From Arctopsyche grandis (taxonomy: Eukaryota; Arthropoda; Insecta; Trichoptera; Hydropsychidae): 64,000 nt of DNA. Both the position numbers and the translations under genes were made by a program. The stretch's first letter is position 1; every line of letters starts with the position of its first letter. A model generated the notes under the pieces. That model was given only the letters and a program-made list of their open reading frames with translations, did not search any database and was not told the DNA's origin. The DNA lies in the NCBI RefSeq assembly GCF_051622035.1, contig NC_135362.1:15847501-15911500 (forward strand), given 5' to 3'. Positions 48,736-61,095 of this stretch are shown piece by piece.

Positions 48736-49715
48736 TTTCCGATCTCTTTCCTCGTATCTGAGGATCGTGACTCTCCCTTCTTCTGATTTCCATAATCATG
48801 GTCCTCCAGCCCTCTCGACACTCCGATGATCGCAATGACGACTCGACCAGGGCCGACAAGAGGGGGGAGCCGAAGTAAAGTTCAAGGGCCCGAACTAATC
48901 GAGGGGCCCCGTGTCGGAAATCGTACTTGTTATAAGTATTTTTAAAATAGTTCTGAAAGATTATTCGCATCTTCTTTTAGAGCTTGTCATAGGGCCCAGA
49001 ATAGTTTTTTCCCAAAGCCCAGGATTCCTCTCGTCGGCCCTGGAGTCGATAACCATTTTCCCAATGGCAGCCTAGACCTGGTCACTATCTTGTTGAGAAT
49101 TGTCCTCTTTTTCTGCTTCCCTCAACGACCTCAGAACGACCAATTTTTCCAAACTGGAGGATAAGGGCGAAAACACACAGCGATGAACGGCACATCGTGT
49201 GCATGGCTCCTCGCCATGGATGGTCTCCTAAATTTCTTCAAATATGGAATACACCGTTATCAATCACTGTCAATAAATACAAGCATACAATTTGACCGAA
49301 AAAGGTATAGAGGGTCATTTTGGGACGACACGTGCTGCCCGTCCCATGAATATGTGCATGGCACACCTCATTTTTTTCGCATGTTTAAAAGTACATATCT
49401 AAAACAAACCACGTGCCACATTCACCGCTGTGATTTCACCCTAAGGCATATGGAATATAGCTTATCAGCAACCTTCAGCTCTTGCAGGATGGAGGCATGG
49501 GTTCTCCTCGCTGTTTTATCTAACTTATGTAATTGTTGAGACGGATCCAATCAAATCGATATTGCCCTCCTGTTTCTTTCAAATCAGAATTTTTTGTTTG
49601 TTAAATATATACCTACATGTATAATGTTTATAGTGTGAATGTACGTTTAACCATAGGTGTCGCTTTGGGGCAACCTGTCATGACACATATAGTGAAAAAT
49701 GAAATAAAAACTAAA
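48720..49715. repeat. Unassigned moderately GC-rich repeat around the 195-bp hAT MITE
   Basis: 48736-48839 and 49051-49540 are GC-richer than their flanks and are continuous once the MITE is removed. The 118-codon + frame at 49183-49539 has no recognisable domain. The - strand of 48730-48840 (MEIRRRESHDPQIRGKRS) has the look of a retrotransposon C-terminus but I cannot assign it. 49660-49715 is a stray SINE tail. Confidence 0.4.
48848..49042. mobile_element. hAT-type MITE, 195 bp
   Basis: Inverted ends CAGGGCCGACAAGAGG (left) and CAGGGCCGACGAGAGG (right, reverse complement). Flanks GACTCGAC (48840-48847) and GAGTCGAT (49043-49050) are a 6-of-8 matching target duplication. It sits inside an unassigned repeat (48720-49540) whose two halves continue on either side. 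Confidence 0.75.
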
Positions 49716-52700
49716 TCAAGAGTGCAACGTTTCGTAACGAGTTCAGCGACATAAATCAAATTCACTCTACCGTACGTAAGGAAGTTTCACTTCAATTATA
49801 ATCGATGATTTAAAATGAGGAACATTTTGCAATCAAAAAATGAAATATGTATTGGAATTTGTGATGATTTTTTTTAAATAAATAGGAAATGTGTCGAGCT
49901 TGTATCTCAGAGAGGAAAATAGGGAATATGCAAAATTCAGAGATTTATCTGATTTGGAGTAACGACTGGTCGGTTGCTATGGGTGCGGCCGGTGACAGTC
50001 AGCAACGACGTTGCACCACATTCACTGTTCTAAAACGGTGTTTCTCAGACTGTCCTTCTAATATCAGTTGCCTTTTCAAATCAATAAAGTGGACATAATA
50101 TTTACATACATATATCCAAATTCACAAACATACTAAACGACATTATTGAATGAGTAAATTTAATACACGCCGTTATACTGTAGTAACAGTGTTTCCATCG
50201 GTCGAGTCGACAAATTACGTAAATATCTAGACATTAAACAAACATGTATGAACATTCAATTATCTCATTTTCCTTTTCCTCAATTTATTTTCGAATTTCC
50301 TCTCGCTCGTTCTGAGAAAATCGTCGACAAATAACAAAATCGCGGTCGCATCGTTAGAATTGCGGAAAAAACTTGATCTTGCGACGTGTACTTGTGCCCA
50401 ATGGCATGTCGTTAATTCAATTTGCAAAAATTGCATTCGGCAAATGATACGAATGTGCATCAAGCCGCCATTGCACACGATTACTATCGAACACACGCTG
50501 GCGGGGCGAGAAAAGTCGATTGCATTGAATGTTGAATAAAGGTCAACTCTCGCGATAGAAGGAAATCCTCGGTTTATTTCTGAATTTTTATTTTATTTTT
50601 TGCAATGAATATCTAACACAACACTCAGATAAAAATTAATCCATTAAATTAGCGCATTAGATTCGACTTTAAAATTATACAAAATAAAAAAAAATGAGCA
50701 TAAGCGTGTCAATGTCAAGTTATATGACTTGGATCTCTCAAAGCAAAATTCATAACTAATGTAATTAAGTTATAAAAAATCCAAATTACAGATAGTAATT
50801 ATTGATCATTAAAGATGAAACTCATAATATTTATCCAAGTAATTTAAATGAAATGTTTATCTAATTTTATAGGATACTGATACGAAAGAAAGAAACAATA
50901 ACAAAAATCGATAACAGTTTTAAAAATTGTATAAAATAAAACCTGTATTTAAAAAACATTATATTCCGCATAGGTTTATATGAATTCTAAAATTATAAGA
51001 CCTTCATCGGAGATCAGTTCAGGTGTACAAACTAAATAATTACTGTATGTCAAATCCGGTCTAAAAATAACTACACAGGTTAGTAATGTACAATCAAAAT
51101 TAATAGTACTAAATTCAGGTGTATACTAATTCATACCAGTCAGTTGCCCTATTATAACATAATAGTGTATGTAAGTAGTTCCATATTATGATGGTTAATT
51201 ATGTGGAACAACACTCAATCAAATACACTTCCCATTCTATAAATTAATGAGTAATATTGACGTACATTCGGTTGTTGGACCTAAAAAATGAAAGTCAAAA
51301 CACTGTAATCAATTATTTGGTAGACATTCGTCATAATAACGTTAGAAAGTAGCATAGATATAAATATAGACAAAAAATGCAATCGATACAAATATTTTTC
51401 AATAAATAAAATATACGATTGCGTGGGTAGTGCGCAACGCTCACAACCATCGATTAACGTACAACGAACTAACTAACCATAGAGTTAAGTGTCGATTAGC
51501 ATTCTTGCGTTTATATACCGAGTGGACTTTCAGCCGTTCAATTTATAATGAAACCCGTCCCAACAACAATCTGAACGTCGCGAGTGCTCTCGTTATTCCT
51601 TTGAAAATAAAAGTGTTAATAAAATGCGAAACTAAATTGCTGATTTTCACCTGCGAGATAACTTGTACTTAAAGCACGACTTTCTACTAATACATTCGCG
51701 CGCCCATAAATCTTACGGATATTACGAATACGTATACAAAATAATTGGAATTGCAATCATTTATAAACAGACCATTACACAAAGTAGCATCTGTACAAAA
51801 GCGTATTCAACGTGTATCTACAAATTTGCATAGCCTTAAAAAGATCGTCGGAAACGTCATAGCTTGTAAAGAAAGCTCCCAAAAAGGGTGTCAATTGATT
51901 CATAAACAAAACTCAAAAAGGACAGTCAGCGACATAAGTTATGGCAAAGTTTAACTTTTAAAAGCCCGTATTGCGGAATGCCACCACTTCCGGCGTATAC
52001 TCCACAATCGAAATAAATACTTGAGCGTATCGTAACGGAAAGCGTGATGGACAAAAAAAAAGTTCACCGTGCGAATGTACATACATAGTTGACTAGAAAA
52101 AAAAATGGCAAACATTCGCGAAACAAACGGAAAGCGTTTACCTCTTCGACTAGTACACATTATACGATTCTAACGACACTTTCACCGTCGGATTTGTCGG
52201 AGATTTGCGAGAAAATTGAAAAATTCATTGAAAAGCGAGTAAAAGAAAATACGTACGTATTATATGTATATGTCATTATGTACGATGGTGAACGTTACAA
52301 GGGCGTAAACGTACTTGGATATGACTAAATAGAGCATATCGAAGCAACAGAATGTATATATTAACGAAATGTCACGTTAACAACAAAGTGGCACCTGTTG
52401 AATGTTATTAATTCGTTATTAGTGGTTGAAAGCATCGAGTGCACTTTCAGATTCGATACACAGACTGTATCTGTATGCAATGCATACAATTATAAATAAA
52501 ACGCTCAAAGCACCTGTATCCATACTATTCAAAAGCTCATCGAAATCTTATTTTGGATTGAATGATCAACTTCATATGTACATTATATGTACATATATAG
52601 TAACGAAATATAACCATTTTGTTATTTTGTCTGTCAAAATACATACCGATAAACAAACGATATCAAATTTTCTCAACATATTTTAAAATAAAATTTAGTA

Positions 52701-53106
52701 AACGACGAAGACAAAAGGATTTCACAATGAAAACACACATAAAACGCGATAACACGCAACGTGAACGAAATTGAAAAACACATAAATTGAACTACGTTAT
52801 AATTTTACACCGTAAAATATTGCTATCGAGCAACTTATAATGCCACGAAGACAATTGTGATGCATTCTTTTAAAAAAATCGTCATATCTCCAAGGATACA
52901 GCACCATTTCCTAAACTCAGAGGCGCAAAATAATGCTAAATTTATTAAAAGAACGATCACTGAAACGGTTTCGACATTAATTTTTTTGCAGGATCCGTTC
53001 ACGGGAAAAAATCCACATAAAAGTCAAAACTTCAAATTTTAGAAAAATGGTTTTTGACAAATATTTCCTGTTCGAATTCTGCGCGGGAAACATCGTGTTT
53101 TACTAT
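49716..53106. other. No gene seen
   Basis: AT-rich. Several 60-90-codon frames (for example 51430-51672, 51745-51954, 52089-52328) have no domain or splice context that I can support. Confidence 0.5.
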
Positions 53107-53114
53107 CTCATAAG

Positions 53115-53216
53115 TAGAGGTAGGATAGTCACAGTGCTATCCATTGTTCGGCAAACCTTTAACAATGCATTTACAACCTTTGAACAATACACGGCCCCCT
53201 CAGGCTCCGGTGACTA
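53115..53216. mobile_element. 102-bp hAT-type mini-MITE, copy 1
   Basis: Flanked by the perfect 8-bp duplication CTCATAAG (53107-53114 and 53217-53224). The element begins TAGAGGTAGGATAGTCAC and ends CCGGTGACTA. It is nearly identical to 56332-56433 (one difference seen, CCTTTGAAC against CCTCTGAAC). A small hairpin GGATAG-TCACAGTG-CTATCC lies near the left end. No coding capacity. Confidence 0.85.
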
Positions 53217-53224
53217 CTCATAAG

Positions 53225-53770
53225 GATATATTTATATTAAATAAAAATGGATACTTTTCTTCCGAATATATTTATTTCACTATATTCTTTATGAATATAT
53301 TTCAACTGTGTATTGCAAGGAAATTTTGAATGAGCAGAAAATTGTATTAAACGTGATATAAAAATAATTATAAGGGTAAATTTTTTATACATATATAGAA
53401 GGGCGTATCTACGAAAACTTTGGAAATCGCTGCACCATGGGCTGAGAATCAAATAGAATGGACATAAAATGCCATACATTTCACTTCAGCGTTTTGGCCT
53501 TGAAATAGCGTCAGTACAAATTTGCAGTAATCTGAAAATACCCAGAGGGTTAAACTTGTCATTAATCGACTACCAGCATACAAGCTAAAAATCGAACACG
53601 ATTAATTTTAATAAATTGAAACGCGAGCGCGCATAAAATATCGGATTCAATGAAGCAATAGACAGATCGCATCAACAGAACACGTTTTAGCATAGAGCAC
53701 ACACACATTGCAGTATTAAATTCAAATTAAAAAAAAACCCCTAGCGATGGTGATATGAACGCATACACAC
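53225..53770. other. No gene seen
   Basis: AT-rich, no recognised repeat. Confidence 0.5.
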
Positions 53771-53847
53771 CTGTTTCGCCGCGATTGATCCACTTTTGGA
53801 GCCAACTTGGCTGGCTTTTTTTCACTTGACACTGTTTCTGGACACAT
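53771..53847 (-). CDS. Possible small first coding exon, unknown gene (25 codons plus 2 nt)
   Basis: ATG at 53847-53845 opens a short, lysine-rich frame (MCPETVSSEKKPAKLAP, then KVDQSRRN) that runs into an AACAG|GTGTGT donor at 53770. The upstream ~150 bp (53850-54010) is relatively GC-rich with several CpGs, as at a promoter, but I found no exact initiator. I recognise no protein family. No second exon was identified to the left. The peptide is short enough that this could be chance. Confidence 0.25.
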
Positions 53848-54460
53848 AATGTCTGCATTTGGCTTTATTGTTGTTGTTGTATGTATGTATGTAAGTGAGT
53901 AAGAACCTTCCCACGCATCTCACAATAATGATCGGGGGCGCACGGCTCAGACAATGAGCACTGTTTGAGATTTCGAAACGTCGCATTCCCAACGGGCGAG
54001 AGAGTACGACAATATCAAATAATTAACGAACAATTACCGTGTATATACCGTGCATATATTGAAATTTGAAACGTTCTCGTTCCGATAGTATTAACGAGAA
54101 AAACGTGCACTGCTTTTGACACCTGTCGATCAGGATCAAAAGCGAAGCCTTGTGTCTAATAGAATTTGTTTGGTGTTAACGAGAGTTTGAAATGTGATCA
54201 AAAAATGCAATGAACGTGGTAGTATTAAATTTGTAAGGCTCATCTTCAAAAAAAATTAATGTCTTTATTCGACGATGTTCTAAGAAACGTCTAACAATGA
54301 CGATAGCAAATCTCAGGAATCCATTTAATATTATAGCTAATAATATCCCGACACGCCCCTCCCCCCCACTCATCGGCCCTGGTTTAGTAGATACAATTTT
54401 TACGAATCCACTATTAGAATCTGCTTATTGTTGATCTTTCATCTATAAAAGTATATCATC
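53848..54460. other. Possible promoter-proximal region of the small - strand exon
   Basis: 53925-54010 is CpG-containing and GC-richer than its flanks; C7 at 54360-54366. No exact core-promoter match. Confidence 0.3.
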
Positions 54461-54920
54461 ATTTACAGCCGTTGGCTATCCAATGCAGGATTAAGGCCTC
54501 TCCAACACGCTTCTGTTCGTCTCGGTTTTGCGCAATTCTCATCCATCTCAACCGAAATATTTTTACATACCTATTCTTACTTCGCCTTACGATTACAATT
54601 CAGTAAAAATTTTTGGCTCTTATCCGATCGTTTTCATACTTTGCCATTTTTCTAGTTTCATCCAGCCGTCTTCCTTTTACATTCTCTCGGGTACCATTTC
54701 AACACTTCTTTCGTCCATTCTTCGAGCTACGTGACCCGCCCATAGCCATTTGAATCATTTCACTCTCTCCACTATATATAGTTAGACTACCCTTGCAATA
54801 CTCACCCATGTATTCCGTTTCCTATGTCGTTATGCCGAGCATATAGCGTCCTATACTTCTTTGAGTGCATTGGACTTGTGTAACATTTTGCCATTCAATG
54901 TCTGTGTCGTATGCGTTCCT
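54461..54920 (-). mobile_element. RTE 3'-end fragment
   Basis: ATCATCATTTACAGCCG, AGGCCTCTCCAACACGCTTC, CGCAATTCTCATCCATCTCA and, at the far end, CTATACTTCTTTGAGTGCATTGG match the complement of the RTE 3' region. A ~60-bp partial duplication lies near 54560-54660. Confidence 0.72.
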
Positions 54921-54949
54921 ATACCATTCAACAGATTACGAGTTATTGT

Positions 54950-55141
54950 GTGCATGCCCGCGATGGTGTCTGTAAAACAAAATCGCCCAAAAACGGGAAC
55001 GGGAAAAGAGGAATGAGTGGCATTGCAACGTATACGTCACTGTGTGCATGTTCGCGATGGTTTCTGAAAAAAAAATCTCCCAAAAATGAGAACGGAAAAA
55101 CAGGAATGAGTGGTATTGCAACGCATGCGGGGTTCACCTAG
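54950..55141 (+). repeat. Two ~93-bp tandem units ending in a CTAG (possible Helitron end)
   Basis: Unit 1 (about 54948-55039) and unit 2 (about 55040-55132) share GTGTGCATG, CGCGATGGT, TCTGTAAAA/TCTGAAAAA, CTCCCAAAAA, GGAATGAGTGG and TATTGCAACG, with scattered substitutions. The array ends AACGCATGCGGGGTTCACCTAGT; the CTAG at 55138-55141 after a GC-rich self-complementary stretch resembles a Helitron end, though the hairpin is weak. Confidence 0.5.
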
Positions 55142-56323
55142 TATTAGATAAAAACGTAAAAAAGACTTTCCAAGTCGCCAAAATTTAGTTTGTCTTTTTT
55201 AGTTAAACTTTGTTAGTGGATCATGATGATGGATTGTCGTATTCGTAGGCAGTGTTAAAAGTTTCATTATTGAAATTTATCTTCCTGACACAAAACATAA
55301 ATCTGTTCATAAACACAAAATATAAAACTGATCGATCGCATTGAATTTTTTCCGAATGATAAAGAAAAGTGATATCAAATCATCCATTTGAATATATGTG
55401 TGCATTCACAGCATTTTTTTACTAAACTCGTTATTCAATTTAATAATAAATAAATAAAAAAAATACACGAAGAATTAACTACATATATTTTTTGCGATTG
55501 GAACGTCTTCCTCACGAACTGGCGTAGAATTATGACGCTATCGGTTAAATCATGCGATAACTTTGACCGGTTAATAATAATGGTCGTCCGTCGTGACCGG
55601 TTCGTTCAAGATGCATCCTACGTGTGTACGTCCGGTTTATACATCTTCAACATTTATAAATATTTATGTATATGAATATTCCGCCCGTCATGCATATAAA
55701 CATAGTTACGAATTTCCCATGAAAAACAAATTAATAAAGGTATTCGTTATGCGGCGTCCTCATAATTTGCAATCATATTTAACATGTATGTCATGCCGTG
55801 GTCAATTATTGCGATACGGTAAAATTTACCGTAAAATATCGGTAAGTTTAAAATTATACTTACAGGGATGTATTTTTTTAATGTGAAAAATCGCACATAA
55901 TATGACATCAGCACGAATATGCAAATATCGGCGCGTATTAAATGGATCGTTATTCAATTATTGCCCCTTTGTCCGAAAGTCAACTCCGCCATAAATAAAT
56001 AATAATGTTTTACTATAAAATTGAATATCAAAAGATTTTACGATAATGTGCGTGTATTAGTGGCATTATTATCTTGCTTTTGAGTTATAACATACCGTAC
56101 ACGAAAATATAAGCAATTAATTTTGAAAAACAAGAAAACGACTAAATTATACTGTTGAATTTAATGCATCCCATGTAATACAATAACGTTTTGTTCGTTC
56201 AGCTACCATACGCGCAAATATACATATGTATGTATACATAAATCAATGTTTTTATATTGTTTTTACCATAAATATTTTAAATCAAAATTTTATCCGTTTT
56301 GTCACACTAACCCGACGACAGTA
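55142..56323. other. No gene seen
   Basis: AT-rich; the 97-codon frame at 55593-55886 has no domain. Confidence 0.5.
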
Positions 56324-56331
56324 GTAATGAT

Positions 56332-56433
56332 TAGAGGTAGGATAGTCACAGTGCTATCCATTGTTCGGCAAACCTTTAACAATGCATTTACAACCTCTGA
56401 ACAATACACGGCCCCCTCAGGCTCCGGTGACTA
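56332..56433. mobile_element. 102-bp hAT-type mini-MITE, copy 2
   Basis: Same sequence as 53115-53216 and same orientation, flanked by a different perfect 8-bp duplication, GTAATGAT (56324-56331 and 56434-56441). Two independent target duplications around the same 102 bp fix the exact boundaries. Eight-base duplications point to the hAT superfamily, although only TAG...CTA is inverted at the very ends. Confidence 0.87.
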
Positions 56434-56519
56434 GTAATGATACAATACTAAAACTAAATATTTGTAGTATAAAGCATTTTAATTTATATTTGTATATTAT
56501 ATTGCTCAAATATAGCAAG

Positions 56520-56610
56520 TGTTTTTCATGCGAAAATTCGAATTCGAGATTTTTACTGATTCGAATTCAGAATCGATCACTGATCACATCTTCATGATCT
56601 AGAAACATGA
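56520..56610 (+). repeat. Partial copy of the 2.9 kb repeat
   Basis: CATGCGAAAATTCGAATTCG, AATCGATCACTGATCACATC and TTCATGATCTA match 2898-2972 closely. Confidence 0.6.
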
Positions 56611-56927
56611 AACAAAGTTTGAAAACGACCGGAAGAGTGTGGAAAAGAACCCAAATTTCGTCTGACGTCCAAATCGTTAGTGAAGTAAGAAGAGGGTAGT
56701 AAAAAATGTATGTGTATCTGGGTGTCTCTGTGTATGTCAATTGAATATTTTGAATGTATATGTCAAGGAATAGTCAATTGAATATTTTGAATTGCACAAA
56801 TGCAAAATATTTCACTTAAGAATTACGACTCCATAAATGGATTAAGCAGTAGTAGGAAGTACCAAAATATTGAGGAAGTTGGGATGAATATGTTGAACTT
56901 CTTATTTTATACAGAACTTAAATCGGG

Positions 56928-57295
56928 CCAGCACTATAGCTCGGTGGTTGCGTTAATGCTAACCAAAGAGAGGTTCCCGGGTTCAATACCTGGGTAGACC
57001 CGGTTAAAAGAGAATTTATTTAAAGTATTTTTGAAGTGTTGCTGGTCAGACACGGATATTTGTGACTGAAAGTCGATTGTTTCCTATCAGAGTTTGTCAT
57101 TTTATATGATTTCATTGTTGTAACGGTTCATTTGGCAAAACCATTCTACTTACTATGTCACCACTATTTGAACAAGATTTCAAATCTATAATTTATAAAT
57201 GTATATACATATGTACAAGTTTAATATCGCTTAGCGGCAACCTGTAATGGCATGATGGGAAAATATAATTAAAAATAAAATAAACATTGGTGATA
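56928..57295 (+). repeat. tRNA-derived SINE, copy E
   Basis: Head TATAGCTCGGTGGTTGCG, B box CGGGTTCAATACCTGG, body GTCGATTGTTTCCTATCAGA ... CATTGTTGTAACGGTTC, tail GGCAACCTGTAATGGCATG ending AAAAATAAAATAAAC. The same tail occurs alone near 49660-49715. Confidence 0.8.
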
Positions 57296-57599
57296 CGGTG
57301 ACCGGAAAAATGCACTCGAGATAGTTGCACTCTCGAGACATCCAAACTTTCAAAGATGCTCAAAGAGAACTAACGCAATAGAATTCCACAAAAAAGCGTC
57401 AAGGGGTATTTGTATGTTAACCTTTTACGTCAAGGGTTATTCGTATGTTAAAATATTTTTTGAGCGCCTTTGAAAATTAGGACTTCTCGAAACTGCGCTA
57501 CTTTTCAGTGCAATTTAGTGCATCTTTCCGGGATACGAATCAAAATAGTCTAAATATAATTTATCAACACAATATATTTTAATTGGGAAGCAATATGGC

Positions 57600-58340
57600 T
57601 ATATGCACGAATCCAATTTGAAAGACGACGGCAATCTTTTTTGTCCGCGGGTCAAAATCAACCAAAACGTATTAAGATGTTCGGGTTAGTCGGTATTTTC
57701 ATTTGAAAACTGAATAATAAGTGAAATAATAAGATAAATTTTATTGAGAAACAAAAAATCTTCCCCTCGTACATTTTCAAAATTGTGTAGTTATTTCCTT
57801 GGAGTCGTTCGTTGAAATTATTACGTATATTGTGGTTCATTATGTACGTTAAGACTTAAAAACCATTTATTATCATCGAGTTCGAGATCATTTTTACCGA
57901 TTTCGTTAAGAAATATTTCTATGTCATCAAAGCACTCTACATATAGATTAAGAACTTTGCTTCGAATTAACCATCATATGTAAGCATGTAACAGCAAATC
58001 TCCATATTTAGACTCAATTTTTTACAAAAAAGCTTAGTGTCTGTGTGTTAGTGCAGATCATTTTATTAACGATCTTGAAAGCCTTTTTTTATTATATCCT
58101 TAATTTGGTGCGTATATGGCTTTACAAATAAATTTTCTTTATGCAATGGTCTTTTCGTCACTAAATAACAATTCATTTTTGACCTGACGCATTTTCTTAA
58201 ATAAAATATTTTTGGTACTATATATTTGGTATACGGAAAAAAACTCCTTAAACGGGTTATCTTAAATGGATCACTTGATGTTGTCAAATGAGTCATTTGG
58301 TGACCCGCGGGTCATAGGTTGCCAAAGCCTGAAAAAGCGT
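57600..58340 (-). mobile_element. hAT remnant, one terminus
   Basis: Right end GGTGACCCGCGGGTCATAGG then TTGCCAAAGCCTG (to about 58332), which on the - strand begins CAGGCTTTGGCAACCTATGA, a hAT-type terminus related to the one near 10346. TTTGTCCGCGGGTCAAAAT at 57640 may be an internal echo. No transposase motif is legible; the other end was not found. Confidence 0.45.
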
Positions 58341-60533
58341 GCTACTTGAGTAAGTGACTGGCTTGCAGATCTGACAATACTAAATATACATATCCATATT
58401 TATTTAGTTACAATGGATTTAATTATAAAGAAAAAATACACGTCATGAGAATTAATCGGAAGAGTGATTTCAGCCCCGCATGAGTCAAATCGAAATTTCT
58501 TAAGAGCAGAGTGAAGTTTACCGTAAGCGCTTATTAGCTTATATTGTACAATTGAAAAAAGACCAAAGGGCGCGTATATAAATAAAAAATTGCCGAATCA
58601 TACTTTTTAATATTGTTAAGTACGTACTTACATGCATAGTGTGGAGTTTTCCTTGGCCCACTGTTTGTTCACGTGTTGAACCGAGACATACGAGAGGTCA
58701 CGGTGATATGAGGTCGGAAAACTCTTGGCGCCTCGAGAAGGTTCCATAGTAGACGACAGTAACCAAATAATAATAAAAAATCCTTAACCGTCTGTCACTG
58801 CTTGTAAGCGATTGAATTATATTGCATAATGGAACCGTGAAGGGAAAAAAACGGTCGCGGAAACACTGAGTTTTTCTTAGCAAAAAAGTTAAACTCGTAT
58901 TACTAGTTTCGACGTATTTCTCAGAATTAACAGCAAACCGTGTCAATATGGCAATAGTGTAAAAAATAAATTGGTCTCATAAGTCAATTGAGTGCCTTAA
59001 GATGATGACGATTGTAATAACAGCGTCGGGTTGAGAAGAAGCCTCGAGGTTAAGGTCGCCTTTGTAAAAAATTGTGTACAAGAAACGCGAAGCGGATGAA
59101 CACAATGGCAAAAAATACACATTGTTCATATCTCGTGACAAGTTTTGTATCGACACAAAAAAATTCATTGACGACATTTGCAATAAAAAACGACGAGTTT
59201 TCCGGACTTCCGATGCGAGAAAATCCGCATTCGTGAACCTAGACTCAAGTATAAATAATCGCAATTATTTCCAATAGAACGAAACGACCGTAACCAAAGA
59301 CCACAAATACCATAATTTAATGTGATATATAGGAAAACTGGAAAATCCCAACACCGTACAAATTTAATAACAGATCGACATCAAAATAAAAAGTGAATAA
59401 ACAAACGACCACGATAATAATAATGTTAGAAAATTTATATTGAACACCTTGACATTACTGTGCTTTAATATAGGAAAAATCGTGAAATAGTTCTTGCATT
59501 ACTAATATACATAATATCATAAATAAAAATATGTATTCAGATAATAATATGATATTATATATACGTGTAAATTGAAAAAAAAGCGGGAGACAGCAAATCT
59601 TTTATAATAATTATACTTAGAATTAACCCATAGCATTGCAGTTCAATCTACATATACATATTTTGGCGTACGAATTGTGGGATGTAAAACGTGATGCAAA
59701 GGTGAAAGTGAATGGTATTATAAATCAATAATATACGGGTGTTTAATCCAAATCAGAAAAATCCATCTCCGAGTCACGCGAATCCATGTAACAACAGGTA
59801 GTAAGTAATGTTGGATCGGTTCCGTCTTGTAAATTATATCAATTATTAAAGTTGTCCATAATAATAATAAACATGAATACTCACATGGAAAAGTCATATA
59901 AACAACGTTCATATTGAATACACATTTTTCATTTCTAGCATGCCGTGTTCGTTTTGTGCGATTCTATTTTGCATTAACGATAAATTATTTTGCGCGATCG
60001 CCACTTGCTTATATGATAATAATAAATTAATGGCGGTGCAAAAAGTTCGTCGTTAATTAAATTTCAACTATTTTAGCATCCATTTCGAATAATTTCATGA
60101 CATTAAAGGTGACCGCGTGAATCACGACATTACCAAATGCGTTTTTAATTACATCATACAGTCAAAATATGCTTTATATGTAATTCAAGTAAGAGAGTCA
60201 ATTCCGGTGTATATATATATAACTATATGTACGTATAAAGCGAGCGATTTGAACAAAATTTAATAGATATATAAAAGTCGAATCTATGTAGTAATCGTTT
60301 TAGGAATAGCCTAGTACATATTTGTATCACAAAACGACATACATACTTGATGGTCAAACGCTGGATTAGTTGTGATAAATAAATATGATAATAAAAAGAT
60401 TAAGATAAAAGACGAATAATAAAAAAATAACGAGCGAAAACTGTATTTCAGTATTTTTAGAACATCTTCTGAATAGAAAATACGAAATAATTTTAAATGA
60501 AATTATGTTCTTTGGAAAAATTGCAAAATTTTA
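58341..60533. other. No gene seen
   Basis: AT-rich. Frames on both strands at 58977-59277 overlap and lack domains. Confidence 0.55.
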
Positions 60534-60595
60534 AAATCAGACAGCTACACATACATATGTAGGTTAGCTGTCTGATCTTAAAATGTCAAAAAAAT
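60534..60595. repeat. Hairpin with ATCAGACAGCTA arms
   Basis: TTTTAAAATCAGACAGCTA and its complement TAGCTGTCTGATCTTAAAAT flank CACATACATATGTAGGT. Directly upstream of the CR1/L2 remnant. Confidence 0.6.
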
Positions 60596-60604
60596 AATTT
60601 TAAA

Positions 60605-60865
60605 TTTTCTTTGGAGACAAGAAAGACGAGAGGTGATCTAATTAAAGTCTATAAAATTATAAATAACCATTACAACTCTATGATAAAACCTCCTTACGTT
60701 TAACAATACCTCTCATCCGAGAGGTCACGCTTTCAGACTCCAAAAAGATATTTACTTCAAAATAATTCAAGAATCCTTCTTTTCAATTAGAGTGGTTAAA
60801 ATTAGGAATAGTCTATCCAATGAATTAGTAACTTCTAGTAACTTAAACTTTTTTAAATAATAGAT
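60605..60865 (+). mobile_element. CR1/L2-type LINE, C-terminal remnant
   Basis: Readable in pieces: LETRKTRGDLIKVYKIINN, then (after a stop and shift) HPRGHAFRLQK, and FFSIRVVKIRNSLSNELVTS, matching the conserved tail of CR1/L2 reverse transcriptases (RRxRGDLIEVYK, RGHSxKL, FFSxRVVNxWNSLP). The following 200 bp up to about 61095 is T-rich and may be its 3'UTR. Confidence 0.65.
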
Positions 60866-61095
60866 TTTTGTAGTTCTTCCTTTTTTCAGTTTATCTTTTA
60901 TATTTTCTTTTCCTTTTTTTAATTTCTATTTTTATTTTTCTCTATTTTGAGTTCTTTATTTTCTTTTTGGTTTCGTTTGTATTTGATTTTGTTTTTTTCT
61001 TATTTAATATTTGAATTCTTGTATAACTTAATGTCTTAATGTATTAACAAATCCCTTAGGTCCATCGGCTATGCCGCTATTCCCAAATATTCTTA

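Noticed and set aside
49183-49539. 118-codon + frame
   Set aside because: No domain, no splice context, and it lies in a repeat interrupted by a hAT MITE.
51430-52328. A small multi-exon gene from the three + frames here
   Set aside because: No phase-compatible splice sites connected them and no protein family was recognised.
54948-55132. CRISPR-like or satellite array
   Set aside because: Only two units, no spacers; a tandem duplication in a eukaryotic repeat.
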